64,000 bases of DNA, from positions 3,720,001 through 3,784,000 of the forward strand of contig JAECYW010000003.1 of NCBI GenBank assembly GCA_023014335.1. Direction: 5' to 3'. A program made the translations under genes and the position numbers. Shown here piece after piece: positions 1-11,637 of this stretch (positions within the stretch are counted from its first letter, which is position 1; each line of letters opens with the position of its first letter). Origin of the DNA: Galerina marginata. Lineage: Eukaryota > Basidiomycota > Agaricomycetes > Agaricales > Galerinaceae. The notes under the pieces are model-generated. The model made no database searches, was not told the origin of the DNA, and saw nothing but the letters and a program-made list of their open reading frames with translations.

Positions 1-353
1 GCATCATCCAGATGCTCATTCTCTAATCCACCCATTCCCAACTCGTTTGACACGCGCTAAAGGGTGAATAGGGTGTAAATAATATATTCCAACCTACTGC
101 ACAAATTTTGGCGCCGCGAATTGACCCACATCCCGCACAGGAGCCAAAATAGCGCCCCAGCATCAAAATGGTGCATTGTTTGTTCATTGTTTGTACATCC
201 CCGCCCCCCTGCGCTTTTCTAGCCATATCCCGCCTCATTCCCTGGAATTTTCGGCATCTAAAACACCCTACCCGCCTTCCGAGAGACATCCCCAACCTAC
301 CCCCGGCATTTCCGGCACCTTACAGGCTTTTTTCTGAGGTCCTACCTAAAATG
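1..353. other. Flank without a supported gene
   Basis: This stretch precedes the first KDZ-type terminus. The only open frames are short, overlap on both strands and have no recognisable motif. I see no feature here; it is probably older repeat or host flank. Confidence 0.5.
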
Positions 354-1010
354 CACTTCAGTGGCCCCTACTTAGGTACCCGGCGGGAACTTTAATATGG
401 GGTATATAACCTACCCATGGGGGTGTCTATAACAAAAATAAAAAATAAAAAGCGGCAGCTACAATTTATAAAAATTGTTAAAACTTTTTGTGGAATTATT
501 AAAATTGTTAAAAATTTCAAAAATAAAAATGTTTTTGTTATAAAAACATGAGAAATGTTTTAAAATTTTAGAAAAGTCTTAACAATAAATAGAAATAGTT
601 ATAGATTTGTTTTTTTTAATAGGTGCCAGGGGTCTTTTTATAGAAATATTAAATTGTACCTAGCGGACCAACCAGTGTAAGTAGATAGAATCTGTAAAGA
701 GATCTTGTAATGCAACCCTGAGTACTATGTATTCTCCAAAGATTGAAGCAATCCAGAGGTTTGAATTCTTCTACCCCCTAAATGAATTTGGCATTTGTGG
801 GCCAGCTAAAATAGGTGGCGAGGATCTGTTTAAAGATCATAAGGCATTATATAGAGTGGTATTCAGACCAAAACTACCAAATGAAATCAAAATCATTAAT
901 TCTTGAATTAAATAAATACATATAGCATTCTGATACTGCAGGTCTTCCACAAGTTATTCACTACAAGTCTGCTGCAAGCGATACATGAATTTGCAAGACA
1001 AAGACATTCA
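354..1010 (+). mobile_element. Left end of a KDZ-type element (subfamily 1)
   Basis: The stretch begins with CACTTCAGTGGCCCCTACTT. It is co-linear, with small differences, with the first 600 or so bases of the element at 2529 and with the reverse complement of its right end at 8408. A KDZ transposase 3' end lies further along on the same tract once later insertions are removed (8912-9978), so this is probably the left terminus of the oldest element in the stack. Its right terminus is not in the window. The A/T-rich part carries AAATGTTTT-type decamers shared with other KDZ-like ends. Confidence 0.7.
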
Positions 1011-1130
1011 TTCTGACTCCTACTTCCAATCCCAGTTGTTCTTCCACCACTCCAAAAACCACAGGTGTCCTTCAAGCTCTGGCACTCATTCCAGTCTGAC
1101 TGCAATAATAACTGGCAACATCCAGACCTA

Positions 1131-2454
1131 CTCGTGCTCATCAAAAGTATTGCAACAACACGACCAAACAATGCGTCGCGTCTGCGGCGGTTCATTTTCA
1201 TCTCGTATTTACTGCACGAATTCTTACTTTAACTATGTCAAATGTCTACCAGTAAAACCTCACATACTGAGTACGATGACGCCACAAGAAACCAGTTTAT
1301 TGGGGCAATGCGTGCTACTGGAAAACTCACCGAATCTGCCCACCTTGTTGGCATGTCAAAGTCAGCTGCGTCGCGTCTCTGGAAGAAAACTCAGAAAACC
1401 GGAAAGACCAAAGACCGACCTCGTTCTGGCCGCCCACGCAAGCTTAACGATCGAGCAAAGCGTGCAATCGTGCGAGATAGCCTAAATCACCGACGGAAAC
1501 CATTTCAAGAGATCGCACATTGAGCAGTGGACAACATCAGCGGCTCAACCGTCGCAAGGGTTCTAGACGAACAAGGATACCATAGGAGGGTTGCTCGGAA
1601 AGTCCCGTTCCTCACCGCGGCTCAGAAGCGGAAGAGGTTGCAATGGGCGAAGGATTTTGCAGACGTTGACGAGAAGGAATGGATCAACTTGATGTCAACG
1701 GATGAATGCATGGTCGAGGTTGATGATGGGAAAGGCCGAATCCATGTTACACGACGTCCTGGCAAAGAACTTAAGGAAAACTGCGTCATTCCAAAGATGA
1801 AGCAGTCAAACATCAAGAGTATGCTATGGGCAGCTGCCATGCTTGGGAAGAAAGGGCCGTTGGTTGTGTTGGAATACCCGGGAGGCAAGGGAGGAGGAAT
1901 AAACACAGAACGGTATATTTCTCAGGTTCTCAATGCTCACCTCAAGCCTTTCTATGATCAGGTGGAGCTAGAAAGACCTGGAGTGGTGTTTCAGCAAGAC
2001 GGAGCACCCAGTCATACAGCAAAACGGACGAAACAGTGGCTCGCCGACAACAATGTTGTCCTGTTTCCTCACCCACCAAACTCTCCGGACCTCAATCCGA
2101 TTGAACCGATATGGCACGAACTCAAAAAACTTATCAGAGCTCAGTCACACATTCCTTCAACCATTCCACAGTTAATTTCCGCAATTCACAAGGCCTGGGA
2201 CGAGCTACCGCAGGAGGACATTGACAAGCACATCAGAACCATGCCCGAAAGAGTACAGGCGGTCCTGAAGGCGAAAGGCGGTCATACCCGATTTTGACAG
2301 CAGAATACAGTTCAATATATGTATAATTATACTACTCTAATTTACCACTTCGAAAGATCCAGTTGTCAGCGCAGAATTTCGTGAACTTTGTCAATCTGAA
2401 AAGGCACGACGCGTTGTTTGGTTGTGTTGTTGCGATACTTTTGATGAGCATGAG
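1131..2454 (+). mobile_element. Tc1/mariner element
   Basis: The element is 1324 bp. Its terminal inverted repeats are about 50 bp with a few mismatches (left 1131-1182, right about 2402-2454) and begin CTCRTGCTCATCAAAAGTAT. It is flanked by a TA duplication (1129-1130 and 2455-2456). A related empty site lies at 8461-8480, where the same flank reads CAGACCTAGATCATGACAG with TA at 8466-8467, which fixes both ends. It carries a single transposase gene broken by one nonsense codon. Confidence 0.95.
1242..2297 (+). pseudogene. Tc1/mariner transposase, one in-frame stop
   Basis: This is a cut-and-paste transposase of the Tc1/mariner superfamily. The N-terminal 93 residues form the DNA-binding half with a paired-type helix-turn-helix (SKSAASRLWKK) and a GRPRK hook. 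The frame then meets TGA at 1521-1523 and continues in the same frame to 2297. The catalytic half shows STDECMVEV (first D), VFQQDGAPSHT (second D) and SPDLNPIEPIWHE (E), with 34 residues between the second D and the E, so it is DD34E. The stop sits in EIAH-stop-AVDNIS, where relatives usually have a charged residue; CGA to TGA is the simplest cause. Without that codon the protein would be about 351 residues, normal for the family. The copy is probably inactive unless the stop is read through. Confidence 0.93.
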
Positions 2455-3654
2455 TAGATCATGACAGATATACATAGGATATAATAAATGCAGCTAAAGG
2501 TTATGTCAGACTATATGTCTCTAAATGTCACTTCAGTGGCCCCTACTTAGGTACCCGGCGGGAACTTTAATATGGCGTATATAACCTACCCATGGGGGTG
2601 TCTACAACAAAAATAAAAAATAAAAAATGGCAGCTACAATTTATAAAAATTGTTAAAAATTTCAAAAATAAAAATGTTTTTGTTATAAAAACATAAGAAA
2701 TGTTTTAAAATTGTAGAAAAGTTTTAACAATAAATAGAAATAGTTATAGATTTGTTTTTTTTAATAGGTGCCAGGGGTCTTTTTATAGAAATATTAAATT
2801 GTAGCTAGCAGCTCAACCAGGGTAGATAGATAGAATCTGTAAAGAGATCTTGTAATGCAACCCTGAGTGCTATGTATCCTCCAAAAATTGAAGCAATCCA
2901 GAGGTATGAATTCTTCTACCCACAAAATAAATTTGGCATTTGTGGGCTAGCCAAAATATATGGCGAGAATCTGTATAAAGATCATAAGACTTCATATAGA
3001 GTGATATCAAGACCAAAACTACTGAATGAAATCAAAATCATTGATTTTTGAATTGAATAAACACATATAGCATTTATATTAGCTTATACATATACCATCC
3101 TAATACTCCAGGTCTTTCACAAGCCATTGTATAAATTTACTATAGTCTGGCTACAAGTCTTCCGCAAATAGGCTGAATAACAATATGATTGATAGTGCTA
3201 ATATAGCAAAGTATGTTCAAAGTACTATGGATAGAAAAAAACAACTTAAATGATAAAAATTTCCAAATCAAATACAGTCATTCACCGGCTAATGTTACAC
3301 CACCACTGACTGTTACACTTTCATAACTCAGTCAAAAATGCCTATTTTTTGACAAAATAAAATTTTCCTGTGAGCTGTATGCATGCCCCATGACTGGGTA
3401 AATTTCAGAGGGATTGGATAATATTTGACTGAGAAATGACGAGCCCAAAATCCCTAAAATTAGCTCACCACTCAGTGTTACACCAGTGTTTGAGGGAATA
3501 ACTTTGCAAGAAGTGGACAAGATCATCTGAAATTTTGACTAAACGGAGTAATTAAATTATAAAAAATTGTGATATAGTTTTTAGGGGCAAAAGTGAGCCT
3601 AAAATTTTTCATTTTGATTTTTAAGTTTCAGTCTAACATTAGCTGGTGCATGAC

Positions 3655-4585
3655 TGTAGAATATTGGACGTTTTGACCAGTTACAAGGTGCAAAAATAAT
3701 GCATAATATATATTGTCTTATGCAAAGGTCAAAAAAATGGATGTTTTATAAGATCTCAAAATGTAAAAAATGTTAAAAGAGTGAAAGACTTAGCAATTTA
3801 AAAGATAATATCTATTGAATTTAACATCATCTTGTAGCTCTGAATTTTCTTGATTTTCTGATATTTAAATCATGGCAATTGGATAAAAACTGAGCAAGTT
3901 ATAGTCAAATTACATTTTGAAAGAGAAGCGTTCAAAAGTGTATTTTGTGTTTTTCTTCGCAAGTAAGGCACCAAGTCACATGACACTAAAAGATTCTAGA
4001 TCAGAAAAAATAGCTCCACGTTTTCTATTTATAGACCCTGACCTGAAAATGTCTTTTTGGAACTAGTTCTATTTATAGATTAAACTGATATTTATGAACT
4101 ATTTATATACTATGGTGAATTCTAAATACATTTTGCTTTTCTATTTTAGACCTAAACTCTGATATATCTATATTTAGAACAAGTTCTATTTTTAAATTTC
4201 GACCCTGAACTTCCTTTTTTAGAAAGTGAGCGTACTTTACGACCATCTCCAAAATTGGTTTTAGAACCATTTCTGTTTTTAGATTGAAATTTTGAAACTT
4301 CCTTTTCTGGTAATATTTGGAGCTCTAATTTAAGCATTTTCTATTAATAGATTAATTCTTAAACGTTCAGTATAATAATCTATTTATAAATTATTTTCAG
4401 ACACCAATGACAACTCTACTATTTCTATTTATAGATAAGTCATTTAAATTCAGAAATAGTCATCTATTAATATAGAAACTATCTCTATTTATAGATTACC
4501 CATCAAACATATTAGCTATATTTAGATCACAACTACTTTTCAAATTATTCATATGATCAGTCTATTTTTAGAATATTATGACTGA
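3655..4585 (+). repeat. Internal inverted arm, left
   Basis: This arm is nearly identical, in reverse complement, to 6265-7190. A chance 61-codon frame on the minus strand (4152-4337) recurs with the same translation on the plus strand at 6514-6699, which shows how little the arms have diverged. It is rich in the short motif CTATTTATAGA. The arms bracket a 1.7 kb loop, so the single strand could fold into a hairpin of more than 900 bp. Confidence 0.88.
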
Positions 4586-6264
4586 CTATCTTTACAAGTA
4601 GTCAAACTTATATATAAGTTAAACAAGGTCAATTCTAAAAATAGTTAAGCACTATTAAAATCATTATCAGGTTTTGCATGTCTGATTTGGCAGATGGAAA
4701 AATCTTTTAGCAAGCAAACAGCAGTATTGATCATGTGATCATTTACTTTTTGTATACTAAGATATTAGCCAAATAAGATCAGTTTTAAAAATAGCTCATA
4801 CTGTTATATAGATATATAATTCTATTAAAGAAATTAAAACAAGTGAATGTAATCTTTTTTGGAACACATAACTAGATCAGCATTCATCTAATCTATTAAT
4901 AGGCTCAATCTAAGCCAAAGATGCATTTATATTTAGAGTAGCAACTGTGATACCATGTTGATAGCTGAGTTGACAGATGCATTTAGATTGTTTACAGCTA
5001 TTTGCCAAATAGTAGACATAAATGGTTATATGCTTATATTTGTATACATACCCATATTTGGATTACAGCTAAGTTCATATCAATAGGCCATCACTTGAAA
5101 TTTACATGTCTAGGCAGACTTGCGGTGGACTTTAAATCTGTCCTAGCCAAGAGTCTAGAATGTGAGCCGATGAGCCTGGCCATCAAAATTAGAGATCCGG
5201 ATGTCGGCTCACTACGACTTTGGACCCTGCTCAGGGAAGAATTCTAAGTGAACTATGTGTGTAATTTTAGCAGTTCGGCCTATCAATATGAATGTAGCTG
5301 TAAATTGATGCATAATGATATCAGTACTGGGGAATAGGAGAGAGTAGTGAGGTGGCATAGTGTCATTTACAGCAAAAGGCCCAATGGTTTCAGTATTACA
5401 GTGATCCTTTATCTAAGCAGATCTAAGCAAAGGTTGCTGAGTGGTACCAGGCACAGCCTCTTGGGTATTACTAGATGTAATTTTGGCATTGGCCAGGTGT
5501 TGGTAAGAGTGTAATAGACACTACTGGGGCCGAACTATTTTGACAAAAGTCAAAATGTCTGGGTATGAGAGCAAAATGCCTGAGCAAAATGCATGCACCG
5601 TGACTCACCTTTTGACCACCGGCAAAAGTTTCCCACCTCAGTAGTGAGATCACAAAGTTTGACCACAGCATGTGTAAAGACTGGACTCAAGATTGTCATC
5701 CAGACTAAGAAGAGCGAAACTTAAGGATTGAATGCCAGACTAAGGTGTGAAACCCAAGAATAAAAGTTGAGCTTGTCGCCTTAAGGCACATATACTATTT
5801 ATATAAAATAATAGCTGACTAATCATTTTTATCTAATCTTATCTGCTGCTACTGGTTGTCAAAAAAGAAATGATAATCGACACAAAAGTAAATGATCCCG
5901 GTTTAGAGAAGAGACAAGAACTTAACAGCACATAGATCAAGTTATACATGAATGTTAAAACAGTAGTTACTTGTAATTGTCACAGCATGGAAGAGCATTT
6001 GCACTCTGCTTGCTGCTCTCGAGGGATTTTTTGGATTTTTAAGTGACACAACCAGTGATCAATTTTGGCTTAAACCACAAAGATTGAGAGCTATTTTTAG
6101 AACTGATCAGATTTGGTTAATTTCTCAGTATAAAAAGCAAATCATTATATGATCTATATTGGAAATTAGTCTAAATATAGATTACAATGTTTAAAAGACA
6201 CTTTCCTTTTTTGGATATTTTTCTGTCTGCCATTATTAGATCTGATCTACATCTAATTACATTT
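4586..6264. other. Loop of the fold-back element, no gene seen
   Basis: This A/T-rich sequence lies between the two internal inverted arms. The open frames (5002-5247 plus, 5471-5671 minus) are short and have no domain or codon pattern I recognise. I regard it as non-coding filler of a non-autonomous element. Confidence 0.55.
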
Positions 6265-7190
6265 GAATATCCTCTAAAAATAGACTAAGAGTATAATTAA
6301 TTTGAAAAGTAGTTGTGATCTAAATATAGCTAAATATATTTGATTAGATCAATAATCCATAAATAGAAATAGTTCCTATGTTAATAGATGATTATTTATG
6401 AATTGAAATGTCTTGTCTATAAATAGAAATAATAGAGTTGTCATTGGTGTCTGAAAATAATTTATAAATAGATTATTATACTGAACGTCTAAGAATTAAT
6501 CTATTAATAGAAAATGCTTAAATTAGAGCTCCAAATATTACCAGAAAAGGAAGTTTCAAAATTTCAATCTAAAAATAGAAATGGTTCTAAAACCAATTTT
6601 GGAGATGGTCGTAAAGTACGCTCACTTTCTAAAAAAGGAAGTTCAGGGTCGAAATTTAAAAATAGAACTTGTTCTAAATATAGATATATCAGAGTTTAGG
6701 TCTAAAATAGAAAAGCAAAATGTATTTAGAATTCACCATAGTATATAAATAGTTCATAAATATCAGTTTAATCTATAAATAGAACTAGTTCCAAAAAGAC
6801 ATTTTCAGGTCAGGGTCTATAAATAGAAAACGTGGAGCTATTTTTTCTGATCTAGAATCTTTTAGTGTCATGTGACTTGGTGCCTTACTTGCGAAGAAAA
6901 ACACAAAATACACTTTTGAACGCTTCTCTTTCAAAATGTAATTTGACTATAACTTGCTCAGTTTTTATCCAATTGCCATGATTTAAATATCAGAAAATCA
7001 AGAAAATTCAGAGCTACAAGATGATGTTAAATTCAATAGATATTATCTTTTAAATTGCTAAGTCTTTCACTCTTTTAACATTTTTTACATTTTGAGATCT
7101 TATAAAACATCCATTTTTTTGACCTTTGCATAAGACAATATATATTATGCATTATTTTTGCACTTTGTAACTAGTCAAAACATTCAATAA
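6265..7190 (-). repeat. Internal inverted arm, right
   Basis: This is the reverse-complement partner of 3655-4585. It ends at 7190 in CAAAACATTCAATAATCCATC, just outside the homology with 3655 onward. The high identity suggests gene conversion between the arms or a recent origin. Confidence 0.88.
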
Positions 7191-7406
7191 TCCATCTAAT
7201 TTGGATATAATTTATTTAAGACTTGCAGTGACTTGGCTAATAATATAATAAATTCATCATATTTTATGTATTGCTTACAGAAGACTTGTAGTGAATAACT
7301 TAGAAAAAGCCTGCAGTATCAGCATAGTATATTTATAAGCTTATATGAATGCTATATGTATTTATTCAATAGAAAAATCAATGATTTTGATTTCATACAG
7401 TAGTTT

Positions 7407-7916
7407 TGTTAAGACTGAGTCTGACATTCTAAGAATCCAAGCTTCCAACAGAACGCAGAATGCAAAACTGGATGGACAAAGATTTGGCCTCAGCTACGAA
7501 CTGTGCTTAGCCAAATGATGTGCCCCAATTTATGGTCAGGAGTTCAGAAGGTCAGCACCTTGACTTAAAGCGTATTTTGGAAGTGAACAACTTAGATAGA
7601 TGAGAGCAATAAGATGTCAAGGTTATGCAGGTGGTTAAACTAATATTCAGACTGAAGATCTAAGTGGTAATTACAAGTCTTTAAATATAAAAACAGAGTT
7701 GTCCTGAACTCCGCAACTCTGAAACTCAGGAAGACCTTGGTAAGATATGCTGCACAAAGAAGCCTTGGGAGCAGATGCCTACTAACTTGAGGATAACACA
7801 AGAACAAGTATGAGAAAGTACTCCACATCTAAAATACAGAATGGAAAAGAGTATGTCTGCTTAGACGTGCCAGAACAGATTGTCGGAAAGGTTGGACTTG
7901 AAACAAAATCATGACA
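7407..7916 (+). mobile_element. Solo LTR, family A (510 bp)
   Basis: The sequence runs TGTTAAGACTGAG... to ...CATGACA and has a 5-bp direct duplication AGTTT on both sides (7402-7406 and 7917-7921). It interrupts the right terminal repeat of the fold-back element; the left terminal repeat at about 3010-3050 is continuous across the same point, which proves an insertion. A related but truncated copy lies at about 35893. No internal retrotransposon sequence remains, so it arose by LTR-LTR recombination. The orientation of transcription is not established. Confidence 0.88.
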
Positions 7917-8408
7917 AGTTTTGGTCTTAATATCACTTTATATGACGTCTTATGATCTTTATACAAATTCTCGCCATATATTTTGGCTAGCCCACAAATG
8001 CCAAATTTATTTTGTGGGTAGAAGAATTCATACCTTTGGATTACTTCAATTTTTGGAGGATATATAGTACTCAGGGTTGCATTACAAGATCTCTTTACAG
8101 ATTCTATCTATCTACCCTGGTTGAGCTGCTAGATACAATTTAATATTTCTATAAAAAGACCCCTGGCACCTATTAAAAAAAACAAATCTATAACTATTTC
8201 TATTTATTGTTAAAACTTTTCTAAAATTTTAAAACATTTCTTATGTTTTTATAACAAAAACATTTTTATTTTTGAAATTTTTAACAATTTTTATAAATTG
8301 TAGCTGCCATTTTTTATTTTTTATTTTTGTTGTAGACACCCCCATGGGTAGGTTATATACGCCATATTAAAGTTCCCGCCGGGTACCTAAGTAGGGGCCA
8401 CTGAAGTG

Positions 8409-8911
8409 CTAAATGTGATGCCTCATCCCAGTCTGACTGCGATGATAACTGGCGACACCCAGACCTAGATCATGACAGATATATATAGGATGTAATGAAT
8501 GCACTACATTATTGGCCAAGTCACCGCAAGCCTTCTGTAAGTCATTCAACGCCTACAATGAATTCACTACAACCTAGCCAAATCACTGCAAGTCTTTCAC
8601 AAATAATGTCAACACTTCAATTGACTCATCATGTCATCATCCGCAACACTGCAACTTCACTGTAAGCTACATTGAAGACACAATGAATTTGCTACAGCAT
8701 CACCCAAGTCACTGCAAGTCTTCCGCAAATAAAGTTAAACCTTCAATCAAGTCATATAATTCTCACCTCATCCAAGTCAAAATATTCACAATTGAATATA
8801 GCACATCCAATTACAAAAACAAAACAAAAATAAATAAATAACAAAAAGAACAATAACAAAAAGTTTTTTTTTATTATAATAACAAAACCAGCCAAAACTC
8901 CAATTTGAAAC
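8409..8911. repeat. KDZ element subterminal region with short repeats
   Basis: Bases 8419-8510 repeat, with small changes, the sequence at 1083-1130 joined to 2457-2500, so the older element had a subterminal duplication here. Further along, variants of CACTGCAAGTCTTYCGCAAAT recur near 8519, 8583 and 8707, and relatives occur near 960, 3150 and 7222. Such spaced repeats next to a terminus are candidate transposase binding sites. No gene is seen before 8912. Confidence 0.55.
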
Positions 8912-9978
8912 TCAATACATAGGCACCAAGTCTATTTCCATAGCATTTACCTCCAAGTTGTCCAACAGTTCAGCCTCATCTATATCTTCCTGCTCTTCAC
9001 CTGCAAAGTCTGCCTCTTCAGCTTCATCAAAAACTCTTTCTGTAACTTCTAACTTCTTTGCCTCAGCTATCTTGGCATCACTTGGTCCCCAAGAGTCATA
9101 GAATACATCTGGAATCACCAATACTTGTGGCAGCCAAGCAATGCAAAGTCTCAACAAATACTTCTTCCATTCATGCAGTTGAAACATTATACTGGGATAT
9201 TTCTCAGCCCAATTTAAGGCTGTCAATAATATTCCCCACTCCTCATGCATCCATTGTTGCATTGATAATTTTTCTTCTCTAAGTCTTCTTTCTTCTTCAA
9301 TACAGCGATCATATTCCAATAAAGCCTTAATTCCTCCCCGAACATCATCATCCCCTAACCAAGCAGGGATTTCCAAAGGATCATCATTATCATCTGTCAA
9401 TCCAATGTCCTGCCAGATATCATCATCTACATCAAGCTTGAACAGTCCATCCAGCCGAATTTGCAAAGGTGCCACTGCACCTCTTGGTGCCTTTCTTGAG
9501 TCAATTATTTTTACCAACTCAGAACAAAGTTTATTGTAGTTTCTGGCCAATGCTTGAATACCAGGTTCTTTTTTTTTGAATGATTGTTCAGAATGCTTTT
9601 GCAGTTTTGAATGATTCCTGGTATTACGATAAGCACGCTCCAAGCTTTCTATCTCAAACTTCCTTTGGCAGAGACAATCACGGATGCGTTGTTTTAATGC
9701 CAAAGCATTCATCCGAATCTTCAAAAATTCATTTCCCATAAGCTTCTTCAAATTTAACCTTCCATCAACAGAAAGCTTTCCCTTTTTATAGGCTATAGCA
9801 CCTTGAATTTTTTTCACTTTAATGTTGAGTTCTTCAATAGACTCTGCCACTGAAGTTGGATCCAGACCATCCTCATATTCACCATCAACAAGCATCTTTT
9901 CAAGCTTATTCAAATCCTTTTTGTTATCCTCTGCACTTTTTGTCAAAGCCAATATTTCTTCAATTTCTTTATTTGCCA
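8912..9978 (-). pseudogene. KDZ transposase, C-terminal part only
   Basis: The frame is open for about 355 codons on the minus strand. It aligns end to end with the C-terminal part of the KDZ protein at 15984-17090. Shared stretches include LSVDGRLNL, GNEFLKIRMNALA-KQRIRD, KKEPGIQ-LAR-YNKLC and W-QDIGLTDDND. The C-terminal tail is acidic. The catalytic domain is absent, because at 9979 the frame runs straight into the terminal sequence CACTTCAGTGGCCCC of the next element, which gives a stop. The missing 5' part is not found beyond 39001, so the other half was lost or moved. It belongs with the terminus at 354. Confidence 0.88.
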
Positions 9979-10599
9979 CACTTCAGTGGCCCCTTATGAC
10001 TAACCTATTAGGTTGATTAATTCCTGATAGGAAATACAACCTAAAGGTAGGCCTAAAATGATTTATAAAAACATTTTATGCAAATCATTTTCTGCCAATA
10101 ATAAAAACATTTTAGAAAATGTTTTTTAATAAAATGATTCTGCAACTCTAAATATAGATAAATGGAAAACATTTTTGTATGTGAAAACATTTCATATAAA
10201 AATGTTTTCAGGACTGTAAATTTTGTGACACAGAAAATGTTATTCATAGTTAAAATAATTAATATTCTTGAGGAGTGCCAGGGGTCCTAAAATAAAAAAA
10301 ACTTTTGTTATTTCCAGCAGTACTGGCACAGTCCCAGGAATATCTCAAGGCTTATTACTGGCCCACACAACAATAAGAAGCAAAAAAACATACTTTAAGA
10401 AGAAATCCAATCCAATGAATCAATATGCAAATATAAAGACTGAGCATCTGAAGTATACAATGTAAAGAAGAACTCCACCACCCAAGTCACCACAAGTGGG
10501 CTGCAAGTAAAACTAAAGATGTAATGAGTTCATTAAAATATTACAATGTCAAAGCTAGACTGCTGCAAGGGAAATATAGAATGGTGAAAAGTTGGAGGA

Positions 10600-11040
10600 T
10601 TTTGGGATAAGATAGATGGTTCAATTCAAAGACATCTTGCTTATGCATGACACCTAAGCAACCGAAAAGTCGGAGGATTTTGGGACAAAATAGATGGATC
10701 AATTCAAAGACATCTTGCTTATGCATGACACCTAAGCAACCGAAAAGTTGGAGGAATTCGGGACAAGATAGATGGGCCAATTCAAAGACATCTTGCTTAT
10801 GCATGACACCCAAGCAACCGAAAAGTCGGAGGAATTTGGGACAAGATAGATGGTTCAATTCAAAGACATCTTGCTTATGCATGACACCTAAGCAACCGAA
10901 AAGTCAGAGGAATTTGGGACAAGATAGATGGATCAATTCAAAGACATCTTGCTTACCGATCTCACTTAAGCAAGTCAAAAGTCGGAGGATTTTGGGACAA
11001 GATAGATGGGTCAATTCAAAGACATCTTGCTTATGCATGA
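10600..11040 (+). repeat. 78-bp minisatellite, left arm
   Basis: There are about six units with a period of 78 bp (for example AAGCAACCGAAAAG at 10656 and 10734). Because 78 is 26 codons, frames stay open across the array on both strands and give 26-residue periodic peptides (MHKQDVFEL... on minus, MTPKQPKS... on plus). Two unit types differ around CATGACACCT versus CGATCTCACTT. Openness on both strands argues against a real protein. The right arm holds more units, so copy number changed after the arms formed. Confidence 0.88.
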
Positions 11041-11239
11041 CATGTTACCTGTGCCAGTGCATATCTGCAAGTGAATTCAAGAAGGTAAAAATGTTATTAC
11101 AGCATGGCCCAAGTCACTTCAAGTGAAATTCAGGTCACTGTCAGTTCATTGCACACATCATGGCATTCCACAAGTGAACCTGAGGATCCAATAAATTTGA
11201 GGATGCACAGAATCCACTAGAGAATAATCCAAGTCATTG

Positions 11240-11637
11240 AGCGCGAATCTTAGAAAGCAAAGAGAACAGCATGTCCAATGCTTTAAAAAACATCAGTGAA
11301 GTCTGTCTGGCTGAATCCACCAGAGAATAATCCAAGTCATTGAGTGCGAATCTTAGAAAGCAAAGAGAACAGCATGTCCAATGCTTTAAAAAACATCAGT
11401 GAAGTCTGTCTGGCTGAATCCAATAGAAAATAATCCAAGTCATTGAGCGCAAATCTTAGAAAGCAAAGAGGACAACATGTCCAATGCTTTAAAAAACATC
11501 AGTGAAGTCTGTCTGGCTAAGAGAATTTTAGAAAGCAAAGAGGACAACATTTTCAATGCTTTAAAAAACATCAGTGAAGTCTGTCTAGCTAACAGAATTT
11601 TAGAAAGCAAAGAGGACAACATTTCCAATGCTTTAAA
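11240..11637 (+). repeat. 103/72-bp minisatellite, left arm
   Basis: Units begin CCAATGCTTTAAAAAACATC at 11275, 11378 and 11481 (103-bp spacing), then at 11553 and 11625 (72-bp spacing). The short form lacks the segment containing AATAATCCAAGTCATTGAGCG. The array is cut at 11637 by the 3604-bp element and resumes at 15242-15480. The matching array on the right arm is 36860-37520. Confidence 0.88.

Larger units (their letters stand above)
2529..8408. mobile_element. 5.9 kb non-autonomous fold-back element, KDZ-type ends
   Basis: The element is 5880 bp, starts CACTTCAGTGGCCCC and ends with its reverse complement. The 8-bp direct duplication CTAAATGT lies on both sides (2521-2528 and 8409-8416). 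Terminal inverted repeats run about 2529-3180 and 7255-8408; the right one is lengthened by a solo LTR. A second pair of long inverted arms lies inside (3655-4585 and 6265-7190). No transposase frame is visible, so mobilisation would need a KDZ-family enzyme in trans. The termini match those of the KDZ-bearing tract at 354, and an 8-bp duplication fits the KDZ/hAT-like range. Confidence 0.9.
9979..11637 (+). repeat. Left inverted arm, outer part
   Basis: This arm mirrors 37109-39001. It contains AAAACATTTT-type decamers (10065-10220), a stretch near 10275-10465, a 78-bp minisatellite (about 10600-11040) and a 103/72-bp minisatellite (about 11240-11637). Short frames in it recur with nearly the same translation in the right arm (10053-10247 with 38733-38927; 10268-10465 with 38515-38712). 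I take these as by-products of arm identity, not genes. Confidence 0.85.

Noticed and set aside
9979..9986. 8-bp target duplication for the 29 kb block
   Set aside because: The flanks ATTTGCCA and GACGAGCA share only the last bases CA; no shift of one or two bases makes a convincing match.
10541..11126. 26-residue periodic proteins on both strands (MHKQDVFEL... and MTPKQPKS...)
   Set aside because: They arise from a 78-bp minisatellite that happens to lack stops on both strands; there is no start context, no domain, and units are gained and lost freely.
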